A stretch of 64,000 nt of DNA from Microlunatus phosphovorus NM-1 (lineage in GTDB: Bacteria; Actinomycetota; Actinomycetes; Propionibacteriales; Propionibacteriaceae): assembly GCF_000270245.1 (NCBI RefSeq), contig NC_015635.1, forward strand, positions 930,001 to 994,000, in the 5' to 3' direction. Position numbers and translations under genes: made by a program. Below the pieces are notes generated by a model. It had not been told where the DNA came from and ran no database searches. It saw nothing but the letters and a program-made list of their open reading frames with translations. Positions 7,154-15,901 of the stretch are shown here, piece after piece (the stretch's first letter is position 1; each line of letters starts with the position of its first letter).

Positions 7154-10100
7154 ATGGAAACATCCGCATCCGGGGGCGTGGGGAGCGCCGCAGGCCTGGG
7201 GTTCCAGTATCTCGCGGCCTTGCAAGCTCTCATTGATCAACTCGAGTCGAGTTGTGAGGACTTCGTGCTCGGTACCGAGCACGAAACACATGATGCCATC
7301 GACTACACGATCAGCCGGGACGGCAGGGTACTCGTCGCGGCGCAGGCCAAAGGTGCCGTCGATGGCGCGGGTGGCCGTCCGCTCGGTCCCTCGGAGGTCA
7401 TCAGGATAGGCATCAGGCTCGCGGCTGTGGCTGCGGATGAATACCGGATCGACACCAATCGGCGACTGTTTCCGGCAACCAAGTCCCTGCTCGCCGCTCT
7501 GCAGGAGGGAGCCCTGCGCAGCGCATCTGACGTTCAAGCGCTCCTCAGCCGCTGCGGCACTGCTGCTGACGTATCGGAGAGTCTCAGTCCAGATCGCCTC
7601 CTTGCCCTCAATCGGCTCCAGGTCGTCTATCACGACGGGACCAACTTCGAGTTGGTCCAGCGGCTGACGGACCGCATTCTGGAGCACCGACGCTCGCGTC
7701 TCCAGGGCGCCGGATCTGGGTCCGCACGTGTTCTCCTCGGGTATCTCGTCGCTGAGATGCTGTTCCTTTCTGGACGTCGTAGTGACAGGTGTCTTGATCG
7801 AGACGCCGCGACAGCGCTCCTGAGATCTCCATCGCATGCACTGGCGGGCGCACTGGGCCGATACGACTGGGGAGAGGTCATCGGTCCGGTTCCCGTGTGC
7901 GATCGCGTGACCCGATCCGATGTGCTCGACGCCATCATGCTCGAACTGCAGGGGCCGCCGCGTAGAGCCGCACCCCGACTGCTGTCGATCAATGGGTTTT
8001 CCGGTGCAGGGAAGTCGATAGCCGTAGCGACGTTCGTCGAGCTCACCGCGTCGCGCTACGACCGGATCGTGTGGTTCGACGCCGGAGCCGACTCGAGCAT
8101 GCGCGCACTTGCCCACTCAGTGCTCGAGCGAATCGGGCGGCAACCAGGTACCGATGTCGCCGCTGCGTTCCGCGACTGCATTGGGGAGTCTGCAGACCAA
8201 TGGCTATTGGTGTTCGACAACGCGGTCAGCGCACGCGACCTTGATCCGTGGGTTCCCGCATACGGTCACGTTGATGTGATCGCGACATCGACATCCACGT
8301 CGACATGGTCGACGTGGCGTCGACTATCGATTGAGGGCATGGCTCGAATCGACGCACTTGAACTCGTTCGGATAAGGCTCCAACAGCCTTGTCTCAACGA
8401 TCATGAACGCCGATTAGCCTCGGAACTGGTATTGGCGCTCGACAGGTGGCCACTCGCTATCGAGTTGGCGTGCGCGCATCTAGTGCAGTCGGGGCGAAGA
8501 CTGTCGGTCACGTCGGAGTACTTGGCTCGGATCCGGAGTCGAGTGATTAGCGATGAAGAGCTGACGCCGCCTTCCTACCGGACACATGCAACGTTGCTCG
8601 GGGCGGTCTTCGTCGCACTCGAAGACACCCTGGCGCGCTCGGTTTCGCGATACGAACTCGCGCCTAGTGAACTCCTCGATTTCATCGCCTACCTACCACC
8701 ACTGCATGCTCCGGCAACGATTGCCGCCAATGCCATCTGGAGTGGCCACGCGACCGGAGAAGAACCCGGCTCGCATCAGTCCAGGGCTGACCAGGACTTG
8801 CTCCTCGACGAGTCCTTGCGCGGTCTAGCGAGATCGTCGCTGGTCCAGATCCAGCAGGATCCAGCAGTCGGGCCGTGTATTCGGATGAACAGCATTGTGG
8901 CCGAAATTGTGCGCGACCGCCAGGATGCCTCGACTGTAGAACGAGTTCTGAAATCCCTCCAATTGACGATTGACTCGGTCCTGCGGAAGGCGCTGGTCTC
9001 GGAAAGATACTTGGTTGCCGGCGCATTGATCCCGTCGGGTCGACATGTCCTCCGCCACGCACTGGAAGCTCAGGCCCTGACGTTGAACGGGCTGACGTTG
9101 CTGGGCAACGAGGCAAACTATGCACTAAGAATTCATGATTTCGAATGGGCGAGAAGTCATTTCGAACTCCAATTGGACCTGCTCGATAAGGCAGAGCTTG
9201 ACTCTCCCGTTCTGCGTGCGAAAATCTTTGCCTCCCTCGCATTGTGCGAACTGAGTCTCAACACTGGGGAATCACGGGTCTTCGACTTGATTGACCGTTG
9301 CTTGGCTGCGTGTGAACAGGTGCTGTCATCTGACGCTCAAGCGAAGCAAGTCCTCGTGGAACCGGCGACCCAGCTGCTCGAGGTGATGGCTGTCTTGGAG
9401 TTCTCACCAGCGTGTGACCATGGCCCGAAAGTTCAAGACTGGACGCGGCGTCTGTCTGCACTGGATCTGGAAGTCGGACCGAGCACGTTGGCGAAGGTCT
9501 CGCGAGCCCTGAGCAGTCCAGACAACAACGATGTGGATACTTTGACGGAGCTGACCGAGGCCATCGCGGGCGAGGCGGGAACGTACAACAGGATGCAGTT
9601 GTCATTTGTCCGGGCCGAGACTCTCACGGTGCTTGGCAGGTACACGGAGGCCGCTCAAGCATTCAAGGCGCTCGCGGAAGAGGCTAACGTGCGAGGGCTG
9701 GGGTTATCTTCGGGGTGGGTCGAGATCCTCAACGCCTGGCGCCGCGCAGCTATCGATGTCCTAAGTCAAGATGTGGCAGAAGCCCATCAGCTGTGCACGG
9801 TGCTTGACGTCCTGGTCGGCGACGCGGCGCCGGGTACGGAGGAAGATCGCGCCCATCTCGTGCTCTGCCGAGCCGCCACCTCAGTGCAACGGGAACCCGC
9901 AGAGCACGTGACATACAGAATGAACGATCTCGCCGAGACCCCCTTCTCCACGTCAATGCTGGTATCCGACACCACCGCCGCGGAGCTGATGAGAGGCGCA
10001 TGCAGTGAGGTGGCCCGGATGCGCCAACGCTTCGACTGGGCGCCGATCATCGGCTACCATAGCTGGGCTCGAGGTGAGCTTAATGGCATTCCTTGCTACT

Positions 10101-10441
10101 TCTTCGGGCTGGGTGCCGACCTCGACCTCATCAGGTCTGGTGACGATCTATGTCTCTCTTATGAAGGCGCATGGGTGGTATCAGAATCGGGTGTGGGTCT
10201 CTACGTGGCTAGTCCGCAGCCAGTGTTGATCTGGAAGTGCACCAGCGAAGGAGGATGGCTTCGGAAGGAAGCGTTCCCGTTGGCAATGCCCGTGGTGAAA
10301 CTCAGGGAAAGAGTAGCTGGAGGCATCTCCGTGCCCACCCACGTCCTGCTGCTTGGTGTCGAGGACGTCACCTCTTCAGTCGCTTCAGAACCAGGAACCA
10401 TGGAACTGCATGTCACTGCTACAGGAGTGCTCGGTCTCTGA
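7154..10441 (+). CDS. Predicted nuclease-STAND NTPase, probable anti-phage sensor/effector
   Basis: A 1095-residue multidomain protein. Residues 1-120 resemble a PD-(D/E)xK-type nuclease: GLGFQYLAALQAL, E42/E44, D50 in the HDAIDYTI strand, and Q64-A-K66 in VAAQAKG. Residues about 270-560 form a STAND-type NTPase with P-loop GFSGAGKS (281-288) and Walker B WLLVFDN (D355). Residues about 650-950 are helical, TPR-like repeats, and the last 120 residues look beta-rich. This nuclease, switch ATPase and repeat-sensor order is that of Avs/STAND defence proteins. ATG 7154 has a strong AAAGGAG. Codon use is less GC-biased than the flanks. It stands alone as a single-gene unit. Target recognition is unknown, and nuclease activity is inferred from spaced residues. 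Confidence 0.72.
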   Translation: METSASGGVGSAAGLGFQYLAALQALIDQLESSCEDFVLGTEHETHDAIDYTISRDGRVLVAAQAKGAVDGAGGRPLGPSEVIRIGIRLAAVAADEYRIDTNRRLFPATKSLLAALQEGALRSASDVQALLSRCGTAADVSESLSPDRLLALNRLQVVYHDGTNFELVQRLTDRILEHRRSRLQGAGSGSARVLLGYLVAEMLFLSGRRSDRCLDRDAATALLRSPSHALAGALGRYDWGEVIGPVPVCDRVTRSDVLDAIMLELQGPPRRAAPRLLSINGFSGAGKSIAVATFVELTASRYDRIVWFDAGADSSMRALAHSVLERIGRQPGTDVAAAFRDCIGESADQWLLVFDNAVSARDLDPWVPAYGHVDVIATSTSTSTWSTWRRLSIEGMARIDALELVRIRLQQPCLNDHERRLASELVLALDRWPLAIELACAHLVQSGRRLSVTSEYLARIRSRVISDEELTPPSYRTHATLLGAVFVALEDTLARSVSRYELAPSELLDFIAYLPPLHAPATIAANAIWSGHATGEEPGSHQSRADQDLLLDESLRGLARSSLVQIQQDPAVGPCIRMNSIVAEIVRDRQDASTVERVLKSLQLTIDSVLRKALVSERYLVAGALIPSGRHVLRHALEAQALTLNGLTLLGNEANYALRIHDFEWARSHFELQLDLLDKAELDSPVLRAKIFASLALCELSLNTGESRVFDLIDRCLAACEQVLSSDAQAKQVLVEPATQLLEVMAVLEFSPACDHGPKVQDWTRRLSALDLEVGPSTLAKVSRALSSPDNNDVDTLTELTEAIAGEAGTYNRMQLSFVRAETLTVLGRYTEAAQAFKALAEEANVRGLGLSSGWVEILNAWRRAAIDVLSQDVAEAHQLCTVLDVLVGDAAPGTEEDRAHLVLCRAATSVQREPAEHVTYRMNDLAETPFSTSMLVSDTTAAELMRGACSEVARMRQRFDWAPIIGYHSWARGELNGIPCYFFGLGADLDLIRSGDDLCLSYEGAWVVSESGVGLYVASPQPVLIWKCTSEGGWLRKEAFPLAMPVVKLRERVAGGISVPTHVLLLGVEDVTSSVASEPGTMELHVTATGVLGL

Positions 10442-10689
10442 GCCGGCTTGTATCGTCCGTGGTCCGCAATGCCGTCGGACGTGGTCAAACACGCGGTCCA
10501 CAAAGTGGTGCACAGAGCGTGAATGCCCTCGTCGGGTCGCGGAACTGTTTGGTCATTGCCCAAATGCGCTCAGCCGCGCGGGCCGGGTATGGACGGCTAA
10601 TAACCCGGCGAGCGATGCTGAGGATCGACAGCAGACGAGCGGCGCAGAAGGAGGGCAGACGGCGACGTTCTGGCCCTTGAGGAGGCCTG

Positions 10690-12261
10690 GTGCGAGCATC
10701 GGTGCTGGCGGGCATTCTGCTATTGCTGGGCAGCGGTCTGGTTCCGGTGTCGTCGAGCCTGGAGAGAACCACACCGGTCTCGGCCCCGAGCCCGCTGAAG
10801 GCGACGGCTGGGGCAGGGGTGGGACCAGGTTCGGACTTCAACGGGGATGGTTATGCCGACTTGGCGGTCGCGGCGTGCACTATGCCAACGACGCAGACCT
10901 TCCACAGTGGGTTGTCAGCGTCATTTACGGGTCGCCGCATGGTCTCGCCGCTGCCCGAAATCAGGTATGGCAGCTCGACTTTCCCGATGAAAGCTACGCC
11001 ATTTCGGTTGGTCGGGGACATTGCTGCCGCCGACTTCGACGGTGACGGTTTCACCGATCTCGCAGTTGGGTTGTATCCGTCAGATCCCGAGCTCGTTCCT
11101 CTGACCGGTGCGATCAGGATTCTGTACGGATCGGCTGGGCTGCAACGGGGCCGGAGTCAACTGTGGACGTCAGCCAGCTCAGGCCTTCCTGCGTTCCACG
11201 GCTCGGACGATTACTCGTTCGGGAAAGCCTGGTCGCCGCCAACTTTGGCGACACGGGGCGTGACGATCTGGCGATCGGAGCGCCTGAACGAGACGGTGGC
11301 GGTCAAGTAACGGTGATGTACGGGTCCGGGACAGGACTGAGCGCCACGGGCAGTCAACTGTGGTCACAGGCATCGCCCGGGATCCCTGGCAATCCGGCCG
11401 CGGCGGACGTCTTCGGGGCGCGCTCGCGGCGGGGCCATTCGCGGGCCGTCCCTATGCTGATCTGGCTATCGGTGTCCCCGGAGACGGCGGAAGGAAGGGT
11501 GGTGAAGGCCCGGGTGCCGTCAACGTCATCTACGGCTCAGCGGCCGGACTGACCGCCCGGGGCAGTCAGTTGTGGAGTCAAAGCAGCCGAGGCGTCAAAG
11601 GCAAGCCAGTTGACGGTGAGCAGTTCGGCTCGTCGCTCGCGGCTGGTCACTTCGCCGGACGTGCCACCGCTGATCTTGCTGTTGGTGTTCGTGCCGCCAC
11701 TGACGCGCGCAAGTACGGCGGAGCGGTCAACATCCTCTACGGCAGTCGAAAGAGGCTGTCAGCGAAGGTGACCAGTTGTTGACGCCACAATCGAAGGGCC
11801 TGGCCGGGAAGGAATACCTGGACACGTTCTTCGGCGCAAGTCTGGCGGCGGAGAACTTTGGACGGGACAGGGCCGGACGCCGGTTCGACGACCTGGCTGT
11901 CGGGCCAGCACTGACTTCGAGGTTGACGAGCTCAGCAGGCAACTGGGTGCCGGTCGAGGTCATCTACGGATCGGGCAAAGGTCTGACCACGAAAGGCAGT
12001 CAGATCTGGCGTTGGGACAGCCGCGGTATCAAAGGAAACCCACTCATTGATCAGAACAGCAACGGTGAAATGTTTGCTGCCGCCGACTTTGGCGGCGGTC
12101 GAGCAAAGCCCGCCTATAATGACCTTGCGGTAGGTGACTCGCTCTTCCCATCGAACAGCCGTACCTGGGGTGCAGTAGGTGTCATTCCTGGATCCCGGTC
12201 CGGACTGACCCGGGCTCGTCCCGGCCGACCATCTGTGTCGACTTGGGCCTACGTCGACTGA
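10690..12261 (+). pseudogene. Frameshifted FG-GAP (integrin-alpha-like) repeat exported protein
   Basis: GTG 10690 follows GAGGAGG and opens a signal peptide (ASVLAGILLLLGSGLVPVSS). Repeats of the FG-GAP type follow: DFNGDGYADLAVA, DFDGDGFTDLAVG, then in other frames GDTGRDDLAIGAPE, GRPYADLAIGVPGDGG and FDDLAVGP. Each is followed by VxYGSxxGL and SQLW blocks. The reading frame changes at least five times (about 10880, 10990, 11220, 11410 and 11770), so no full-length product is made from this sequence. Because the coding signal persists in alternating frames, decay is recent or the region has sequencing errors. The protein would have been a secreted beta-propeller. Confidence 0.78.
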
Positions 12262-12781
12262 CCTGCCCGCCAACGATCGCGGACGTCTGCGTCGCCAATC
12301 GATCGGTCCACCTCAGGCACTCATGGTGATCCGAAGTCCGAGGCAGCAGAAGAGTCAACGAACAGGGCTGCCCAATAGGGCATCCGTCTATGTTCGACGA
12401 ACCGACAGACCTGTCTGTCGTCGCTCGTCGAAAGTGGCACCAGGTCTGCTGCGCCCCGACACGTCTTCGGCGAGGCCCCGAGAACGCCTGATTCCCGCTG
12501 TCAAGGAACGGAAGACGGTGGGCGCTCGGCGGTTTCGGCTGACGGCGATCAACGTTGATCAACATCCAGCCCAGATCAAGCGACCGTCAGGCCACGATGA
12601 ATCATCGAGGTTGAATGCGGACCGCGACTGCCGAGTCCACCCTCGCCAGATCGGGTGCGTACGGGACTCGTACCAACCAAAACAGCAATTCGAGACCGAG
12701 GCGGACCTGTGAAAGGTTCACACGAGCGCTACCGAGCGGTATTTTCGACTCCACGAACAACGCGAATTCGAGGTGTGTGAG
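12262..12781. other. 520-bp gap without recognisable genes
   Basis: Frames on both strands here have no family resemblance, no convincing ribosome site and irregular codon use. I see no terminator hairpin or insertion sequence ends. It separates the broken FG-GAP gene from the pair of unknown genes that follows and probably holds their promoter. Confidence 0.4.
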
Positions 12782-13327
12782 ATGACCGAAATAGGCTTCT
12801 TCGACGAGGTTGCGGCTGTCGGAAGCGAAGTGCTCGATGCGCTCAGCCAAAGGCCAGACACTGCGCCCTACCTGCGGCGGACACGGGATGTCTATCAACT
12901 TCTTGTTGAGATCCACGATGACATCCTGAATGCCACGGTTGAAGTATGCACCGTGCCGACCCTTGCTGAGGGCCAACGCGTGCTCCGCTCCCTGCACCAC
13001 GAAGCTCTGGAGTCGGTGTTCCGCGCGCGGCGGTGGTGCGACGAACTCGAGGCCCTCGGTGAGGATCTGCGGTTTCTTCCAGCCGGCGTCACGATCGACG
13101 GCGTCGACGCCTGGCGGCGATTCACCTCGGCACTACAGGAGCGCGAGGGCGAGGTCGCTTGGCTCTATGAAGAGGCCTTGTACAACATGATCAGTCGTGC
13201 CGAGACCGCCAGGACCATTGAGGACCGGAAGGACTACATGTACAAGGTAAGCGATGAACTGGTGGCACAGAAGGCGAAGTTCGACCTCCTTGCGAAGCGC
13301 GCTGCGGCCGTCGCCCGACGGCGGTGA
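12782..13327 (+). CDS. Unknown helical protein, first of a coupled pair
   Basis: A 181-residue protein of unknown family. It is almost all predicted helix, charged, with no signal peptide or membrane segment; it opens MTEIGFFDEVAAVGSEVL and ends KFDLLAKRAAAVARRR. ATG 12782 is chosen over an in-frame start 9 bp earlier because the protein then begins directly before the helical body; a weak GAGGTG lies upstream. The next gene starts 3 bp after its stop, so the two are cotranscribed and probably work together. The position between a nuclease-STAND gene and a mobile-looking gene suggests a defence or accessory role, which is inference only. Confidence 0.7.
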   Translation: MTEIGFFDEVAAVGSEVLDALSQRPDTAPYLRRTRDVYQLLVEIHDDILNATVEVCTVPTLAEGQRVLRSLHHEALESVFRARRWCDELEALGEDLRFLPAGVTIDGVDAWRRFTSALQEREGEVAWLYEEALYNMISRAETARTIEDRKDYMYKVSDELVAQKAKFDLLAKRAAAVARRR

Positions 13328-13330
13328 AAG

Positions 13331-13996
13331 GTGATCTCCGAACCTGCGCCTGACCCACCTCGGATCGGCACGCCAACGGGTGATGCAATGGTGCGTGCGC
13401 TGAGGACGGTACCGTCGGTCCTTGGCAGCGCAAAGGTGCGACAAGCGCTCCTCGAGCAGCCGGAGCGTGAGGCCAACCGACTAGGTTTGCCGAGCGAGGC
13501 TGGTCCCCTCCTGCTCAGCATTGTCAACGCTGCTGAGCGACGACGTTTACGGCCGGGCGAAACGACCGTGAATGGGGACGTCGAGCCTGACTCTCAAGTG
13601 CGTCGCATGCTCATGCAGCCGTTCGGCCACATCACCTGGACGTTTCGCATTCTCACTGCGATGAGCGTCACAATGTTCTTGATCGGGTTGGCTTTCCTGT
13701 CTGTAGCACTCATCAAAGCAGTTAACGAACAGATTGTTTCATCCTCCACAATCGTGATCGCCGGGGTTGGAATCGTTGATCTGGTAGTACTGTTCTACAG
13801 ACGCCCTTGGGACGATATTACGCGAGGTCTCTCTAATTCCCAGCAGGCCCGGATTATCGCGATCTCATACATGTCGGGCGTCTCTATGATCAAGCCCGAC
13901 GAGCCTGGTGCACACACCACCCTGCACACGCTCACACGCGAAGCGGTCGAGTTGCTCGAGCAGTTCACCGAGCCACCCGCAGACGAAAGGGGCTAA
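13331..13996 (+). CDS. Unknown protein with two transmembrane helices, second of the pair
   Basis: A 221-residue protein starting at GTG 13331, 3 bp after the previous stop. Residues 1-95 are soluble and basic. Two hydrophobic helices follow (about 105-130, ILTAMSVTMFLIGLAFLSVA, and 140-157, STIVIAGVGIVDLVVLFY), then a conserved-looking amphipathic stretch (RPWDDITRGLSNSQQARI) and a helical tail. This soluble-2TM-helical layout resembles the 2TM domains associated with TRADD-N/SLATT-like conflict proteins, but I cannot assign it firmly. A membrane effector partnered by the upstream cytosolic protein is a reasonable guess. Confidence 0.7.
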   Translation: MISEPAPDPPRIGTPTGDAMVRALRTVPSVLGSAKVRQALLEQPEREANRLGLPSEAGPLLLSIVNAAERRRLRPGETTVNGDVEPDSQVRRMLMQPFGHITWTFRILTAMSVTMFLIGLAFLSVALIKAVNEQIVSSSTIVIAGVGIVDLVVLFYRRPWDDITRGLSNSQQARIIAISYMSGVSMIKPDEPGAHTTLHTLTREAVELLEQFTEPPADERG

Positions 13997-14011
13997 CGAG
14001 GCTCCGCCTCG
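13997..14011 (+). terminator. Short GC hairpin directly after the stop codon
   Basis: CGAGGC (13997-14002) pairs with GCCTCG (14006-14011) around a TCC loop, beginning on the first base after the TAA of the 2TM gene. There is no T-tract. This fits an actinobacterial intrinsic terminator or an mRNA 3'-end stabiliser. Confidence 0.5.
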
Positions 14012-14108
14012 GACCGTCGAGGTTGGTGGTCGGGTCGGCGGGTTGATCTGGTCTGGGCGGTAGCGGTGTCGGGGTTGGTGGGTCCAGCCTGGTCGCAGGG
14101 GGTGCGTG

Positions 14109-15704
14109 ATGACCAGTCGTGCGGTGAGGACCTCAGATCTCTTGGCCGGGCATGTCGATCTTGATGTGTCGTGTCTGGACCGGATCTATCTCAACGGGTA
14201 CGTGCCGAATTTACAGGTCGGCGGGCAGGTGGTGTCGTTCCTCGCGTCGCGGGGGTTCCCGATCCCCTCACCGGCGGTGGTGGGTCGGATCGGTGACCAG
14301 TTCCGGGCCTCGGTGCGCTCGTTCGCCGACAACAACAAGATCGCGATGGTCACGTTTCGTAAAGGTGACCGCAAGATCGAGAAGATGGCCCCGTATCTGG
14401 CCCGGCAGGCCAAGACAGGCCGGCCGGGGGTAGCCGCGATCGGCTGGGCGCAGGAGTTCCAATGGGTGGCCTCGTGCACCACGACCCCGGCCCACGGTGG
14501 CGGCGCCCCGCACTTCGGCTGGGGCCGGGCCGAACGCCGGGTGACCTGCTACTACTTCTATGTCTGGGACGACGAGTTCGGACCGGCGTTTGTCAAGATC
14601 GGCTCCTACTTCCCGTACCCGATCAAGGTGTGGTTGAACGGCCACGAATGGGCGAAGCGACAAGCCGACAAGGCGGGGATCGGCTGGACCGCCTTGGCGA
14701 ACGGATTCGCCACCTGCACCGATCCAATCGGGTTGCAGACGATCTGCGACCACCTCGGTCCGGTGCAGATCCAGGCATTTTTCGATCGTTGGCTGGACCG
14801 GCTCCCAGTGCCGCTGACCGACCAGGACCGGGCCCACGGGTATTGGTGGGAGTTGTCGATGCGGCAGATCGAGGTCTCCCGCACGATCGTGTTCGACCAG
14901 CCCCGTAACGGCCGTGCGTTCTTCGAAGCGCTCGCGGCCGACAATTTGGATCTGGGCCGGCCCGAGCGTCTCGAGCTGATCTTCGGCAGGAAGATCCTGC
15001 CCTCGACGACCGGCGTCTTCGCTACCCGGGTCGTCACCCGCGGTGTTGATGTGACCATCAACGCCGGTTACAAGCACTCCCGGGTCAAGGAGTACTTCAA
15101 AGAAGGCCGCGCTTTGCGGATCGAGACCGTGGTCAACGACTCGACCGATCTCGGCGTGAAACGGCGCCTGGTCCACCTGCCCGAATTGCAGGCCAAAGCC
15201 CGTGACGTGAACCGCCGACTGTTGGATCATGAACATGTCGGTCGGGGCTGCGTCCTCGCGAGTCCAGCCTTTGAGCGGATCGCGCAACCGTCGGTCACCG
15301 ACGGTCGGAGGGCCCCAGCCTTGAGGTTCGGCGACCCTCGGGTCCAAGCCCTGGCCGGCGCCCTCGCCGTCACCGCCCACCTGATCGGCGGCCTGTCGAA
15401 CAAAACCCTGCGACCCCTGGTCGAACAACTCTACGGCCAGCCCTACAGCCGCGCCCAATGCTGCTACGACCTGCGCCGACTCCGGCTGAAAGGGCTGATC
15501 GAGCGGCTGCCGCACTCCAACACCTACACCCTGACCGACGACGGACAACGCTTCGCGATCTTCTACAGCAAAGTCCACAACCGGCTACTACGACCATTGC
15601 TGGCCGCTAACCAGCCACCCGCCCCACTCGAAGTCCGACAAGCCCTCCGCGTCCTCGACAACGCCATCACCGACTACATCAACGACGCCAGAATCGCGAC
15701 CTGA
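14109..15704 (+). CDS. Conserved actinobacterial protein of unknown function with C-terminal winged helix
   Basis: A 531-residue protein. I recognise the general pattern (LNGYVPNLQVGGQVVSFL, TFRKGDRKIEKM, YYFYVWDDEFGPAFVKIGSY, NGHEWAKRQADKAGIGWTAL, DYNxDxGRP-like DNLDLGRPE) as a large, often multi-copy actinobacterial family with no established function. The last 130 residues form a winged helix (SNKTLRPLVEQLYG, YDLRRLRLKGLIERLP, YTLTDDGQRFAIF), suggesting DNA or RNA binding. ATG 14109 is preceded by AGGGGG at good spacing. Flanking hairpins occur on both sides, but no clear terminal inverted repeats or target duplications were found, so calling it a transposase would go beyond the evidence. 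Confidence 0.75.
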   Translation: MTSRAVRTSDLLAGHVDLDVSCLDRIYLNGYVPNLQVGGQVVSFLASRGFPIPSPAVVGRIGDQFRASVRSFADNNKIAMVTFRKGDRKIEKMAPYLARQAKTGRPGVAAIGWAQEFQWVASCTTTPAHGGGAPHFGWGRAERRVTCYYFYVWDDEFGPAFVKIGSYFPYPIKVWLNGHEWAKRQADKAGIGWTALANGFATCTDPIGLQTICDHLGPVQIQAFFDRWLDRLPVPLTDQDRAHGYWWELSMRQIEVSRTIVFDQPRNGRAFFEALAADNLDLGRPERLELIFGRKILPSTTGVFATRVVTRGVDVTINAGYKHSRVKEYFKEGRALRIETVVNDSTDLGVKRRLVHLPELQAKARDVNRRLLDHEHVGRGCVLASPAFERIAQPSVTDGRRAPALRFGDPRVQALAGALAVTAHLIGGLSNKTLRPLVEQLYGQPYSRAQCCYDLRRLRLKGLIERLPHSNTYTLTDDGQRFAIFYSKVHNRLLRPLLAANQPPAPLEVRQALRVLDNAITDYINDARIAT

Positions 15705-15724
15705 AAAGTCGGCTCAAGACTCAA

Positions 15725-15756
15725 ACACTTAGCGACCAAGGATCGCTAGAGAGTGT
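15725..15756 (+). terminator. Hairpin terminator after the winged-helix gene
   Basis: ACACT-T-AGCGA (15725-15735) pairs with TCGCT...AGTGT (15743-15756) around CCAAGGA. It lies 20 bp after the stop at 15704 and precedes repeat copy A. Confidence 0.55.
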
Positions 15757-15792
15757 CTGACGTGTCACAGACCGAGTGAGCGCACACTCACT

Positions 15793-15840
15793 GGTGCGCC
15801 AGGGTTGCTTCGAGTCACTTGGAAACAGCAACAGCGCACC
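15793..15840. repeat. GGTGCGC-armed intergenic hairpin, copy A
   Basis: The outer arms GGTGCGC (15793-15799) and GCGCACC (15834-15840) enclose a degenerate inner arm GTTGCTTCG. The flank GTGAGCGC-ACTCACT on its left also matches the reverse complement of copy C (43960-44006). It sits between the converging ends of the winged-helix gene and the histidine kinase gene. Confidence 0.75.
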
Positions 15841-15901
15841 TGTCGATGTGGCGGATGGCTGCTGACACGGGGCTTGGGCAGGGCACCCGACCGGCCCGGT
15901 T

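Noticed and set aside
12323-12712. Possible gene in the gap before 12782
   Set aside because: Irregular codon use, no ribosome site and no recognisable motif on either strand.
14268-15578. Long open frame on the minus strand opposite the winged-helix gene
   Set aside because: It mirrors the third-position GC of the real plus-strand gene, has no family likeness and no ribosome site.
14109-15704. Calling the winged-helix gene a transposase
   Set aside because: No terminal inverted repeats, target duplications or recognised catalytic motif were found.
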